Origin: an uncultured Lachnospiraceae bacterium
Lineage (GTDB): Bacteria > Bacillota > Clostridia > Lachnospirales > Lachnospiraceae
DNA: 64,000 bases
Reading direction: 5' to 3'
NCBI GenBank assembly: GCA_947164605.1
Contig: CAMUXE010000010.1
Span: forward strand, 23,690-87,689
Shown: positions 38,982 to 48,951 of the stretch, piece after piece
Layout of the letters: every line of letters starts with the position of its first letter
How positions within the stretch are numbered: the first letter of the stretch is position 1
The notes under the pieces: generated by a model
Told to the model about the DNA's origin: nothing
Database searches by the model: none
The model's input: only the letters and a program-made list of their open reading frames with translations
Position numbers and translations under genes: made by a program

Positions 38982-40452
38982 AGAATATGCAACAGAAGAA
39001 ATTTTAAAAAAAAGTAAAAATCAATATGTTTTCATTTTTGGAGCTGGAAACAATACCAAGAAATTTTTTGAAGAGTTCAAATCCTTTAAATTTGAAAATA
39101 GAATTGAAGCTATATTAGATAATAAAGTAAAAAAAGATGGAACTTACGAGGTAAATGGGAAAAAGATTAAGCTGCTAAACCCAGATGCAATTTTAAAGTA
39201 CAAAAATAAAAAAAAATTAATTATAATTACCCCCAATGATTATAAGTCAATTTTAGCACAATTACAAAACTATAAAGATGTGAATATGACATGTTGTCTT
39301 TTTCCTAAATATTTCTATAAATACGAAAGAAAGTTATTTGCTTTTTTTTGTAAAATGCCATTAAGTAAAACTGTTTTGATGATGGGTGGGACAGATACGT
39401 GTGGTAATACAATTGCTTTTTCAGAATACTTAGATAAGAAAAAAATAAAGGTAGTTTGGCTTGATAAGAAACCAGGAAATAGTAGAGATGGATTTAGCAA
39501 ATCTGTAATAACACCGTCAATTAATTACAAGGGAAGTAATCTGAATAGAATAAGGTATATATATTATCGAAGTTGTTCTAAATGGCTAATTTTTGAAAAT
39601 TCATATATAGATAAAATGCGAGAAGATCAAATAAGTGTATATCTAAAACATGGTGAAATGTCAATAAAAAATGTTATTGGTTTAATTGACTTGCCAAAAG
39701 ACTTGAATTATACTTTTGCAGCTTCAGAATTCTCGAAAAGATATGTGAGCTTATATAATAGCATTAATAATGAGAGGGTAGCTTTATCTGGTATGCCAAG
39801 AAATGATATTTTCTTTAATAGTAAAGTGGATAAAAAACTGGCTGAAAAATTAAATATCAACAAATTTGATAAAACCATAATATGGATGCCAACTTTTAGA
39901 AAAACGGCATCAGGACGAAATGATTCTGATAATGAGAGATATACGGGCTTGCCGATAATCAAGACTAATGACGATATCGAGATGCTAAATAATGCATTAA
40001 AAAATGCTAACGTACAGCTCTTGATTAAACCACATAAATATAGTGTAGATATCGATAAAACAAGCATTTCGAAAAGTAATTACATAAGGATTATAAGGGA
40101 TAAGGACTTTGATTTTAATGATTTAAATGTTCAAAAAATGTTAATGCTAACTGATGGAATGATAACAGATTATTCGTCAGTGATGTTTGATTATTTATTA
40201 TTGAATAAACCGATTTGTTTTACAGTTGATGATATGGATTCATATAAATTAGGATTTGTCGACAATTATGAGGAGTTATTAGCGGGCGACAAAATAATGG
40301 ACATTAATCAACTTATACAATTTATCTTAAACGTTTCTGAAGGAGTTGATCCTTTTAACTATAAGAGAAATGAATTGAATAAGAAATTGAATAAATATGG
40401 AATGGATGGTAAAAACTCTGAAAGGATATGCAAATATCTAGGTATAGAATAG
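38971..40452 (+). CDS. CDP-glycerol glycerophosphotransferase-like protein with Rossmann module (1)
   Basis: About 493 residues. N-terminal Rossmann-like module (YVFIFGAGNNTKKFFEEF, then AILDNKVKKDGTYEVNGKKI), then a TagB/TagF-type catalytic domain with YLKHGEMSIKNV, MPRNDIFFN, IWMPTFRKTASGR, LLIKPHKYS and the C-terminal ITDYSSVMFDYLLLNKPICF. Such enzymes polymerise or prime polyol-phosphate (teichoic-acid-like) chains. The start is the ATG at 38971 (GGTGG upstream). A-rich codons set it apart from the flanking core genes. Confidence 0.85.
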   Translation: MRIKEYATEEILKKSKNQYVFIFGAGNNTKKFFEEFKSFKFENRIEAILDNKVKKDGTYEVNGKKIKLLNPDAILKYKNKKKLIIITPNDYKSILAQLQNYKDVNMTCCLFPKYFYKYERKLFAFFCKMPLSKTVLMMGGTDTCGNTIAFSEYLDKKKIKVVWLDKKPGNSRDGFSKSVITPSINYKGSNLNRIRYIYYRSCSKWLIFENSYIDKMREDQISVYLKHGEMSIKNVIGLIDLPKDLNYTFAASEFSKRYVSLYNSINNERVALSGMPRNDIFFNSKVDKKLAEKLNINKFDKTIIWMPTFRKTASGRNDSDNERYTGLPIIKTNDDIEMLNNALKNANVQLLIKPHKYSVDIDKTSISKSNYIRIIRDKDFDFNDLNVQKMLMLTDGMITDYSSVMFDYLLLNKPICFTVDDMDSYKLGFVDNYEELLAGDKIMDINQLIQFILNVSEGVDPFNYKRNELNKKLNKYGMDGKNSERICKYLGIE

Positions 40453-40491
40453 GTAAATCCTTAGAGTGATATTGAGAACAGGGGATATAAA

Positions 40492-41421
40492 GTGGCTAAG
40501 GATATGTTCTACATGAATATGGCATACAAGTTTTTGAAGGAAAACTATAATTATGTTTATTTGAAGAGTAGACTAAATAGTTTAACTAGTTTTAGTGATG
40601 GGATTAATTTAGTAGTTGGTTCATCGCATTCATTAAATGGAATAGACTCGTATTGCGATAATAGCATATTAAATTTGAGCATGCATTCCCAAGACATATA
40701 TTATGATTGTAAATTTGTAAAAGAAGTAATCCTAAATAAGGGAATAAAAAACATAAAAAATATAATTTTTATGTTTGGATATTACATTATGTACCAGGAT
40801 CTATCAAGATCAATTAATGAAAGAAATAACTTAATTGACCTTGTGTATTTTCCACTATTTGCTGACGGACACAACGTAGATTATAGCTTGAAAAATACTC
40901 TTTGGGATGCTTACGATATTAAAGATGATAATGTAAAAAAAGAAATTGAATATATGGCTTGCGATATTCTAAAAGATAGAAAAAATTATTATAATGAGTT
41001 TAGAAATAGAACTCCATTCTTTGACTTCAAGGGCAAGGCTTGGAGGGAGTTAGATAATGAAGAAAGATTGCAATTTGGACAAGCAAGAGCGTCAATGCAT
41101 AATAAAATATTGAAATATAAAGACAGTTTCGATGAAAATAAAAAATGTCTAGAAGATACAATAAAGATAATAAAAGACAATATGATTGACGTATATTTTA
41201 TAATTCCTCCATTTTCAGATGAATATAATAAATATGTGAGTTATGAACTAAAAAGTAATGTTACAAATTATTTTTTGGAGCTTGAAGAAGTTAAATATAT
41301 TGATTTTAATATGATTGAATCTGTCGTTGAAATGGGTGACTTTGTGGATACAGATCATATGAATGGTAGAGGAGCATATAAATTTACAAAGACCTTATTT
41401 GATGAGTTTATATGTAAATAA
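40492..41421 (+). CDS. SGNH-hydrolase-like protein of the polymer cluster
   Basis: 309 residues from a GTG at 40492 (GGGG upstream). A block I-like VVGSSHSLNGIDSY near the N-terminus and the C-terminal VDTDHMNGRGAYKFTK, matching the catalytic DxxH of SGNH enzymes, point to an esterase or acyltransferase acting on the polymer, somewhat like DltD. No signal peptide is visible, so it would act inside unless exported otherwise. The assignment is tentative. Confidence 0.55.
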   Translation: MAKDMFYMNMAYKFLKENYNYVYLKSRLNSLTSFSDGINLVVGSSHSLNGIDSYCDNSILNLSMHSQDIYYDCKFVKEVILNKGIKNIKNIIFMFGYYIMYQDLSRSINERNNLIDLVYFPLFADGHNVDYSLKNTLWDAYDIKDDNVKKEIEYMACDILKDRKNYYNEFRNRTPFFDFKGKAWRELDNEERLQFGQARASMHNKILKYKDSFDENKKCLEDTIKIIKDNMIDVYFIIPPFSDEYNKYVSYELKSNVTNYFLELEEVKYIDFNMIESVVEMGDFVDTDHMNGRGAYKFTKTLFDEFICK

Positions 41422-41474
41422 ATTATTATCTATTTGTTTTAGTTGATACTGTTATTTGTTTTTGGAGATATGAT

Positions 41475-42887
41475 ATGAATATTGCTTTTTTTGGATGTGG
41501 ATACATTTTCAATAAATTCAAAAATATGGTTTCAAATAACAATAGGGTCCTTGGAATCTTAGATAATAATTATGGTAAGATTGGAAAAGAAATTAGTGGA
41601 TATGTAGTTAGACATCCTAGTGATTATAATAAAATGAAACTAGATTTGATCGTTATTATGAGTGATAGTGCGATTTCGATGAGGAAACAATTGTTGGAAT
41701 TGGGATGTCCGGAAAATCTAATAATACATTATAAAGATTATCTGGGAAAGTATGTCAGGAATAAGAAGATATACCATTCTAATATTAAAAGCGAAAATAA
41801 GGCTAAACTCCTAATAATATCAAATGAACTGGGGTACCATGGAGGATCGATAGCTGCAATTAAAAGTGCTCAATGTGCAATTAGTCTAGGATATGATGTG
41901 ACCATAGCTTCATCAGAAGGCGATAGTAGAATAATAAAAAAATTAAACGACTATGGAATTAACGTGGTTATTCAAATAGGAGTTAGTAATGCAGATTGGC
42001 AAGACTTATATTGGGTTAATGAATATGACAAAATAGTAATCAATACATTCCCAATGATTAATTGCGCAATTGCAATATCGCAATATAGAAAGACTATTGT
42101 GTGGCTTCACGAAAGTGCAGATGTCTACGATCTGATGGAATATTGGCATGATACTATACAAAAGGGTATAAATAACACAAATATAAGTATATATTACGTT
42201 ACAAAAAACGCATATAGAAATTTTTGTTGTCACTATAGTACTAATGGAAAATTTAATAGTCTTTTACCACCAGTAGAAGACTGCTTTGACAGAATTCCAG
42301 TAGATTTTACAAATAAAGAACTGACATATGCCGTAATTGCAACAATATGTGAAAACAAGAGGCAGGATTTCTATATTAATACCATTATTAGATATAATAA
42401 AATATATGGGGCTATGCATCTTATAATAGGAAAAATTGGAGAATCAGCTTATTCTAAACGTGTTGAACAATTAGCAAGTAATTATAAAAGTATTAATTTG
42501 ATGGGGGAAAAAACGCTTGATGAATTAGAACAAATATGGAATAAAATTGACATTGTTGTTGTACCTTCATATGCAGAAACATTTTCACTTGTTGCGGCAG
42601 AGGCTATGATGAGATCGAAGATTTGTATTGTGTCTAATAACTGTGGTATAAGTGATTATATTGTAAATGGAGAAAATGGCTTCGTTTTTGAATGCGATAA
42701 CATGGCTGAGCTTGCAGAAAAAATGGATTGGTGTGAAAAAAATAGAAGCAGCTTAAATGTTATTGGCAGAAACGCGAGAAATACATATGAAAATTCGTTT
42801 TCGGATAAAGCATTTATTCTTGGCTTGAAAAATATGCTAAATCCTAATTGTCAAAGTTTAAGTGATGATTGGAAAAATTATGTTTAA
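41475..42887 (+). CDS. GT4 glycosyltransferase with N-terminal Rossmann module
   Basis: 470 residues. The first ~100 form the Rossmann-like module (NIAFFGCGYIFNKFKNMVSN, then GILDNNYGKIGKEISGYVVR). The rest is a GT-B enzyme: LLIISNELGYHGGSIAAIKS at the acceptor side and VVVPSYAETFSLVAAEAMMR, then VNGENGFVFECDNMAELAEK at the donor side. ATG at 41475 after TTGGAGA. Its end overlaps the next start by 8 nt. The sugar and acceptor are unknown. Confidence 0.85.
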   Translation: MNIAFFGCGYIFNKFKNMVSNNNRVLGILDNNYGKIGKEISGYVVRHPSDYNKMKLDLIVIMSDSAISMRKQLLELGCPENLIIHYKDYLGKYVRNKKIYHSNIKSENKAKLLIISNELGYHGGSIAAIKSAQCAISLGYDVTIASSEGDSRIIKKLNDYGINVVIQIGVSNADWQDLYWVNEYDKIVINTFPMINCAIAISQYRKTIVWLHESADVYDLMEYWHDTIQKGINNTNISIYYVTKNAYRNFCCHYSTNGKFNSLLPPVEDCFDRIPVDFTNKELTYAVIATICENKRQDFYINTIIRYNKIYGAMHLIIGKIGESAYSKRVEQLASNYKSINLMGEKTLDELEQIWNKIDIVVVPSYAETFSLVAAEAMMRSKICIVSNNCGISDYIVNGENGFVFECDNMAELAEKMDWCEKNRSSLNVIGRNARNTYENSFSDKAFILGLKNMLNPNCQSLSDDWKNYV

Positions 42888-44334
42888 AAGTGATAATAGT
42901 TTAAATCTTAGAGATGTCGTAAGAAAATGTGAAAATGAACAGGAATTTATAATTTATGGAGCTGCATCGATAGCAAATATTTTATACATTTATTTGGAAA
43001 ATATAGGATTGGCTGACAAAATATCATATTTTGTTGTGAGTGAAATGAATACAAATAGAAAATACTTACATGGAAAAAAGATATTTGAGTACAATTCGGT
43101 AAAGGATAAATTGAATAATAGCTTAATTATAATTGCCACGCAGAATATTATATCTGGTGATATAAGAAGGTTTTTGCTTGATAATGGTTGTTCTAAGGTG
43201 TTAAATATAGATTCTGATGGTATAGTAGAAGCTTTATATAATAGAGAATATAGGAATAAAATAGAAAATGATAAAGTTCTTGTACTAAATATGAATGGAA
43301 ATGGTTTTGGATGCAATCCCAAATACATAGTAGAGGAGTTAATAAAACGTGAAAATAGAAATCTGGATATCGTATGGGCAGTTTCAGAAAATAACTATAA
43401 ATTTCCAGATTATGTAAGACACGTTAAGATTGGTTCAAAAGAGTTTTATCATGAAGTTGCAACGGCAAAGGTATTAATAAATAATACTCGAATGACGAGC
43501 GACATTAGAAAAAGACATGGCCAATTTTATTTGCAAACATGGCATGGTGCTGCCCCTATAAAAAAGGTTGAAGCAGATGTTGAGGACAAGCTTCCAAGTT
43601 ATTATATAAATAATGCAAAAAAAGATTCAAATATGGCTGATTTAGTGATCTCTGGAAGTGAGTTCTATACTAACCTATACAAAACTAAATTTTGGTATGA
43701 TGGAGAAATTCTTAAAAGCGGATTACCAAGGCAGGATATCTTATTTCGGTCTAATGATGTAGTTAATAAGGTAAGGGGATTTTATAAAATCAAACCAGAA
43801 TATAAAATTGTACTTTATGCGCCTACTTTTAGAAATGAATTCTCAAATAAAGCATATGACTTAGATATAGATAACGTAGTTTCTGAATTGGAAATCAAAT
43901 TTGGCTCAAAGTTTATTTGTTTCGTTAGTAAACATCCTAATAATATAAATGTTGACTACTGTTTTACTACAAAGAATTATATAGATGTGTGTAAATACGA
44001 TGATTTCGAAGAGATTTTAGCAACTGCGGATGTGCTAATTACTGATTATTCAGGGTGCATGTATGATTTCAGTTTTACAGGAAGACCAATATTTCTGTAT
44101 CAACCTGATTATGATGATTATTTGTTTGAAAGAAATTTTTATATTTCAATGGATGAATTACCATATTCCAGAGCAAAATCGAATATTGAGTTGGTGAACA
44201 AAATTGAAAGTTTTGATTTTGAAATATATAAAGCTAAATTAGAAGCATTTATGAAAGAACAAAAAAATTATGATGATGGTCATGCATCAGAGAAAGTGGC
44301 AGATTATATTTTAAATAATTGGATAAACGTGTAA
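42880..44334 (+). CDS. CDP-glycerol glycerophosphotransferase-like protein with Rossmann module (2)
   Basis: About 484 residues. N-terminal module EFIIYGAASIANILYIYLEN, then a TagB/TagF catalytic domain with the classic LQTWHGAAPIKKVEADV, SGLPRQDILF, VLYAPTFRNEF, FVSKHPNNIN and LITDYSGCMYDFSFTGRPIF. The ATG at 42880 (GGA upstream) is taken rather than an in-frame GTG at 42862 with no ribosome-binding site. Likely transfers glycerol-phosphate or another polyol-phosphate. Confidence 0.88.
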   Translation: MFKSDNSLNLRDVVRKCENEQEFIIYGAASIANILYIYLENIGLADKISYFVVSEMNTNRKYLHGKKIFEYNSVKDKLNNSLIIIATQNIISGDIRRFLLDNGCSKVLNIDSDGIVEALYNREYRNKIENDKVLVLNMNGNGFGCNPKYIVEELIKRENRNLDIVWAVSENNYKFPDYVRHVKIGSKEFYHEVATAKVLINNTRMTSDIRKRHGQFYLQTWHGAAPIKKVEADVEDKLPSYYINNAKKDSNMADLVISGSEFYTNLYKTKFWYDGEILKSGLPRQDILFRSNDVVNKVRGFYKIKPEYKIVLYAPTFRNEFSNKAYDLDIDNVVSELEIKFGSKFICFVSKHPNNINVDYCFTTKNYIDVCKYDDFEEILATADVLITDYSGCMYDFSFTGRPIFLYQPDYDDYLFERNFYISMDELPYSRAKSNIELVNKIESFDFEIYKAKLEAFMKEQKNYDDGHASEKVADYILNNWINV

Positions 44335-44354
44335 GAATAATTGGAGAAGATATT

Positions 44355-45401
44355 TTGAGTATAAATATTGTAATGAAATATGATGATTTGAACGAAGCGA
44401 ATCTTTCAAAATTTAGGAAGTTGGAAAAAATCCATTTGAAATATAATATTGCAGGTGCATTTGGCCTAATTGGGAATAGCTTAATAAATCCTAGTTCCAA
44501 TTATCTCAATTCTGTTAAGTCTATGCATAATAATAATATTGAAATATGGAATCATGGTTACTTACATAATATAAATGAATTTTCAAAGAATTCTTTTACT
44601 GAGCAAGTATTTTCAATTTCTAAAACTCAATATTTAATGAAAGAAAAGCTTGGAATTGTTGCAACAACATTTGGGTCTCCTCATAACAATAGTACAGAGG
44701 TTACTATTAGAGCTTTAAAGGAAGCTGCGCCTGAAATAAAAAATTATTTATTTGCAGTTGATAGTGGAAATATTACAAATTCAAGACAATTATTGCTTAG
44801 ATGTAATTATGAAGGTAAGCCTGGAAAAATCGAAATTGAAGAATTCTATAAGAATTATGATCGTATGAAAATGTATCCTTATCTAGTATTGCAGGGGCAT
44901 CCATCTTATTGGAATAATAGTGATTTTAATAAACTTGAAGAGATTATTGAATTTTTGCTGAATCAAGGATGTATTTTTACAAAAGCAAACGAAGTTCAGA
45001 GTTATGAGCCAGAAATGCATAATGCTACATTTACAGACCTGTTAGATTATCTCAATAGTAACAAAGAGTTTTTTTTATATGGAAGTGGTGAGATAGGAAG
45101 AGAGATATTGAAAATATTAACAAATAATTCACTTGTTCCTAAAGCATTTTTGGTTTCTGATAATCAGGATATTTATGAAGATGACATTTGTGGAATAAGA
45201 GTTATGAAATTTTCAGACTCAATAGCGGAATATGGTAATAACATAAATGTAGTATTGTCATTACTAGATAAAACACATCAAGTAATTAGAGAAAATATCA
45301 AAGATAGTGGTGTTGATGTTTGGCCTAAAAATACAGATATTGAATATACTAGATTTGTTGACTTTGTAAGATATGCTTTGACAGGTGAAAAAAATGTGTA
45401 A
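44355..45401 (+). CDS. Polysaccharide deacetylase-like protein with C-terminal Rossmann module
   Basis: About 348 residues from a TTG at 44355 with GGAGAAG 5 nt upstream. The N-terminal domain resembles NodB deacetylases: MKYDDLNEANLSKFRKLEKI with an acidic YDD, and IWNHGYLHNINEF with the HxxxH metal motif, then TFGSPHNN and LQGHPSYW. The C-terminal ~100 residues are the shared Rossmann-like module (FFLYGSGEIGREILKILTNN). It could de-N-acetylate a sugar precursor or polymer in the cytoplasm. Confidence 0.75.
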   Translation: MSINIVMKYDDLNEANLSKFRKLEKIHLKYNIAGAFGLIGNSLINPSSNYLNSVKSMHNNNIEIWNHGYLHNINEFSKNSFTEQVFSISKTQYLMKEKLGIVATTFGSPHNNSTEVTIRALKEAAPEIKNYLFAVDSGNITNSRQLLLRCNYEGKPGKIEIEEFYKNYDRMKMYPYLVLQGHPSYWNNSDFNKLEEIIEFLLNQGCIFTKANEVQSYEPEMHNATFTDLLDYLNSNKEFFLYGSGEIGREILKILTNNSLVPKAFLVSDNQDIYEDDICGIRVMKFSDSIAEYGNNINVVLSLLDKTHQVIRENIKDSGVDVWPKNTDIEYTRFVDFVRYALTGEKNV

Positions 45402-46635
45402 AGTATCGTTAAGTATTATTGTTCCATTTAAAAATGCTGAAAAGTATTTAGATGCTTGTATTAATAGCATACTAGAACAAACTTATGGGGATTATGAGTT
45501 AATTCTAATTGATGATGGATCGATTGATAATTCTTTGAAAATTTGTGAGAGATATTCAGAAATTGATCAGAGGATTAAAATTTTAAATAATAGAGAAAAA
45601 GGCTTGGTTAATTCTAGGAAAACTGCCTTGATGCATGCTGAAGGTGAATATATAGGATTTGTAGATGCTGATGATTGGATAGATAGTGATATGTATGAAG
45701 TATTAATGGCCAATGCAATTAATATGGATGCAGACATGGTTTGTTCAGGTTTATATAGGCAATTTTCAGACCACAAAGAATATGTTGGTAACACAATAGA
45801 AGCTGGGGCTTATCTAGAAAATGATATTAAAAATAGAATCTGGACAAACATGATTTATAATGGTAATTATTTTCAGATGGGTGTTAGGCCAAATCTTGTA
45901 AATAAAATTATTAAAAGGGATATGCTTGAAGAAATTCAAATGAGTGTTCCAACACAGATTACTAATGGAGAAGATGCTGCAGTGGTTTTTCCTTTATTGA
46001 TGAAATGTAAAAAGCTGGTACTTTTAGATAAAGCTTTTTATCATTACAGGCAGCACAATGAATCAATGTCAAAAGTTATTGATGACGATGAAATGTTGGG
46101 CAGATTAAAGGTTTTATATAAACATTTAGTTTCTTTTGTTCAAGATATTGATGATAATTATAAGCCTTGTTTACAAAGTCAATTAGATATGTATATTTCA
46201 AATCTTCTGGTACAAAAATGTCTTTATATTTATGATGATGATAAATGTCAGGAGATTTATGGATATAATCCAAGTGAGAAAATAAAACTAGCTTCGTTTG
46301 GACAAATTGACATGACAAAAAAAATTTGTATTTATGGAGCTGGTAGTTTTGGAAAACAAATATTTAGTTATTTAAATCAAATATCTAATGAGTTGATGGT
46401 TGTTGATAAAAATTCTGAATTTTACAGAAGTCAAGGATTGAATGTTTATGATGTTGATGAAATAAAAGAATTTAGGCCAGATGTGATTCTTGTGGCGCTT
46501 ATGGATTTTGGTAAAGCTGAAGAGGTTAGACGAAACTTGTTGGAACTTGGATTTGAAAATGAAGTTATACGATGTTTAAATATTGATTATATATCTGATC
46601 CGGGAGTTTTAAATAATATTTTAAGTGATTATTAA
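45394..46635 (+). CDS. GT2 glycosyltransferase with C-terminal Rossmann module
   Basis: About 413 residues. GT-A fold with LSIIVPFKNAEKYLDACINS, ELILIDDGSIDNS and the DxD-type FVDADDW, then a helical part with ITNGEDAAVVFPLLMKCKKL. The last ~100 residues are the Rossmann-like module (KICIYGAGSFGKQIFSYLNQ). The ATG at 45394 (AGGTG upstream) overlaps the previous gene by 8 nt. Confidence 0.88.
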   Translation: MCKVSLSIIVPFKNAEKYLDACINSILEQTYGDYELILIDDGSIDNSLKICERYSEIDQRIKILNNREKGLVNSRKTALMHAEGEYIGFVDADDWIDSDMYEVLMANAINMDADMVCSGLYRQFSDHKEYVGNTIEAGAYLENDIKNRIWTNMIYNGNYFQMGVRPNLVNKIIKRDMLEEIQMSVPTQITNGEDAAVVFPLLMKCKKLVLLDKAFYHYRQHNESMSKVIDDDEMLGRLKVLYKHLVSFVQDIDDNYKPCLQSQLDMYISNLLVQKCLYIYDDDKCQEIYGYNPSEKIKLASFGQIDMTKKICIYGAGSFGKQIFSYLNQISNELMVVDKNSEFYRSQGLNVYDVDEIKEFRPDVILVALMDFGKAEEVRRNLLELGFENEVIRCLNIDYISDPGVLNNILSDY

Positions 46636-46637
46636 TT

Positions 46638-48191
46638 TTGAAAGTTGACGATGTTATGAGTTCTATTATTAGGGTAGATAAATGTGATAATAAAATCATG
46701 CCGACATGTGTTTGGGGTGATTTTGAAAAATACGTTATTCAGCTAGAAAAAACAAATATTAGTTTTGAATATGTGGAAGAAGCATATTCATTAAATACAA
46801 ATCTAAAGGAATTCTACTTATATAAAAATAAGAAAATTCATGTTCGAAACATAAGAGCCCTTGATAATGAGAAAATGAAGTCTCAAAACATATTAATAGT
46901 AGACGATTACCCATCAGATTATTTGGAATATCTAAAAAACAATCAAATCTCATTAAATGATAGCAATATTTTTTGGTTGCCATCTGAAGAGACATCTATT
47001 GCTTTGGATTATAAAGATAAATACAAAGATGATGAATTAAAAAATATTATAGTATTTCGTAGTGGTCCTCATGAATCAGAATATGTTAAAGGCATGGATT
47101 TTTCAGATAATGCAAGAGCATTGTTTGAATATATGTTATCTGTGGGACTGAATAATAAATATGAGCTTATATGGATTGTTAATTATCCAGATGAGTATAA
47201 TAAGAAATATAAGTGCTTTAAAAATGTGAAATTTATATCGTGGAATGATGCAATTTCTGATAATATGAATAAAAGAGATGAGTATCATAGAATTTTATAT
47301 CATGCCAGGTTTTTCTTTTTTACAGATGCATATGGGTTTTGTAAGAATGCGAGAAAAGATCAAATAAGAGTTCAGTTATGGCATGGATGTGGGTTTAAAA
47401 CTCGTGTTAATTTTGCACCTTGTGAGCATAGATATGAATATAATACGGTTATTGGTGAAATATATAAAGAAATTCATAAAAATATTTATGGCTTAAGGGA
47501 GGAACAAGTAATCATTACTGGATATCCTAAGGAAGATTGGCTTTTTGAAAAGCATGGTGATGATTATATAAAAAAATTTGATTTACCAAAAGCTAAAAAA
47601 TATATTTTTTGGTTGCCGACATTTAGGTCTACAGGGGAAAAATTAGCTGAATTAGATTTATACAACTTGGATTCTCGAACAGGCTTACCTATAATTAATA
47701 CCTACGAGCAGCTAAATGATATTAATAGGCTATTAAAAGAAAAGGACCTTGTTTTGATTGTAAAGCTTCATCCGTTTCAAGATCAGAAGGTTGTAAATCT
47801 TTTGAATGAGAGCAATATTGTTGCGATAACTAATAATCAATTATATGAAAACGATGTTCAGATTAATCAATTACTCACTATTTCTGATGCATTGATAAGT
47901 GACTATTCCTCAGTTGCCGTTGATTATATGCAACTAGACCGACCAATTGCCTTCACGCTGGAAGATCTTGAGGAATACAAAGATAGTAGAGGATTTGTTT
48001 TCGATAATATTCAAAATTGGCTGCCAGGGTATAAGATAACTAATATTGATGACTTGAAAACTTTTATTTACGAAATTGCAGATGACTTAGATTCTTCATC
48101 AGACATTAGACATGAATTGTTTAGTAAAATGCATAGATATAATGATAATAAGAGTTCTAAAAGAATTTGCGATTATTTCGGTATTAAATAA
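46638..48191 (+). CDS. CDP-glycerol glycerophosphotransferase-like protein (3), no Rossmann module
   Basis: 517 residues; a TTG at 46638 or ATG at 46656 may be the start, neither with a strong ribosome-binding site. The N-terminal ~150 residues are not recognised. The catalytic domain has VQLWHGCGFKTRVNFAP, TGYPKEDWLFE, IFWLPTFRSTGEK, LIVKLHPFQD and ALISDYSSVAVDYMQLDRPI. It is the last gene of the AT-rich cluster; after it codon use returns to the core style. Confidence 0.85.
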   Translation: MKVDDVMSSIIRVDKCDNKIMPTCVWGDFEKYVIQLEKTNISFEYVEEAYSLNTNLKEFYLYKNKKIHVRNIRALDNEKMKSQNILIVDDYPSDYLEYLKNNQISLNDSNIFWLPSEETSIALDYKDKYKDDELKNIIVFRSGPHESEYVKGMDFSDNARALFEYMLSVGLNNKYELIWIVNYPDEYNKKYKCFKNVKFISWNDAISDNMNKRDEYHRILYHARFFFFTDAYGFCKNARKDQIRVQLWHGCGFKTRVNFAPCEHRYEYNTVIGEIYKEIHKNIYGLREEQVIITGYPKEDWLFEKHGDDYIKKFDLPKAKKYIFWLPTFRSTGEKLAELDLYNLDSRTGLPIINTYEQLNDINRLLKEKDLVLIVKLHPFQDQKVVNLLNESNIVAITNNQLYENDVQINQLLTISDALISDYSSVAVDYMQLDRPIAFTLEDLEEYKDSRGFVFDNIQNWLPGYKITNIDDLKTFIYEIADDLDSSSDIRHELFSKMHRYNDNKSSKRICDYFGIK

Positions 48192-48265
48192 TTATAATTT
48201 AAAGTAATTTATGTAATAATGGAAGCTAAGATAAGTACAGAAAAACAGAAAAAACAGGAGGCCCC

Positions 48266-48910
48266 ATGCAAATCCACGAAATTACAGAGCCCATATTTCG
48301 CCAATACGGAAAAGTTATAAAGAACCTTGATACAGCAGAGCTTGAAGGTGCTATGTTGAAAAAACAATGTCCGGATGATGTTATTTATGTTGCAAGCGAT
48401 GCAGAGCTTGAAAAGCTTGCTTGTGCAAAAAAGATTCAGTATATCGCCTACGGAGAAGTTCCTATACAGATAGGTTACTGCAATGGACATAATCTTAAGC
48501 TCAATGGTCTCGAGTATCACAGGTGTTCAGAGCTAAATATGGCCTGCGGTTCAGATGCAGTCTTATTTTTGGGAAAGCAGAGTGATATTAAAGAAGATTT
48601 TACCTATGATACGGCCAATGTGCTTGCATTCAGGCTTCCTCAGGGAGTCTTTGTCGAAATTTTTGCAACCACACTTCACTATGCACCTTGTCATGTGAGC
48701 GAGGATGGATTTAGAGTTGTAGTTGTACTTGGCAGGGGAACTAATGAAGAGCTAGAATTTAAGCATGAGACTGACATAGATCCAAAGCATGGCCAGCCTG
48801 ACGAAGATAGGTTGCTTATGGCAAAGAATAAGTGGCTTTTGGCTCATCCAGATGGCAGACAGGATAAAGATGCCTTTTTAGGCCTGATTGGAGAAAACAT
48901 AAGCTTGTAA
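48266..48910 (+). CDS. DUF4867-like protein
   Basis: 214-residue soluble protein; [20 protein letters not shown] and LRLPQGVF-like strands suggest a cupin-type fold, consistent with DUF4867, a clostridial family often near sugar genes. No function is established. ATG at 48266 with AGGAGG. It is followed by the transaldolase-like gene 41 nt later, possibly one operon. Confidence 0.7.
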   Translation: MQIHEITEPIFRQYGKVIKNLDTAELEGAMLKKQCPDDVIYVASDAELEKLACAKKIQYIAYGEVPIQIGYCNGHNLKLNGLEYHRCSELNMACGSDAVLFLGKQSDIKEDFTYDTANVLAFRLPQGVFVEIFATTLHYAPCHVSEDGFRVVVVLGRGTNEELEFKHETDIDPKHGQPDEDRLLMAKNKWLLAHPDGRQDKDAFLGLIGENISL

Positions 48911-48951
48911 GAGTTAAATGTCTTAATATACAAAAATATAAGGAGTTTGAA

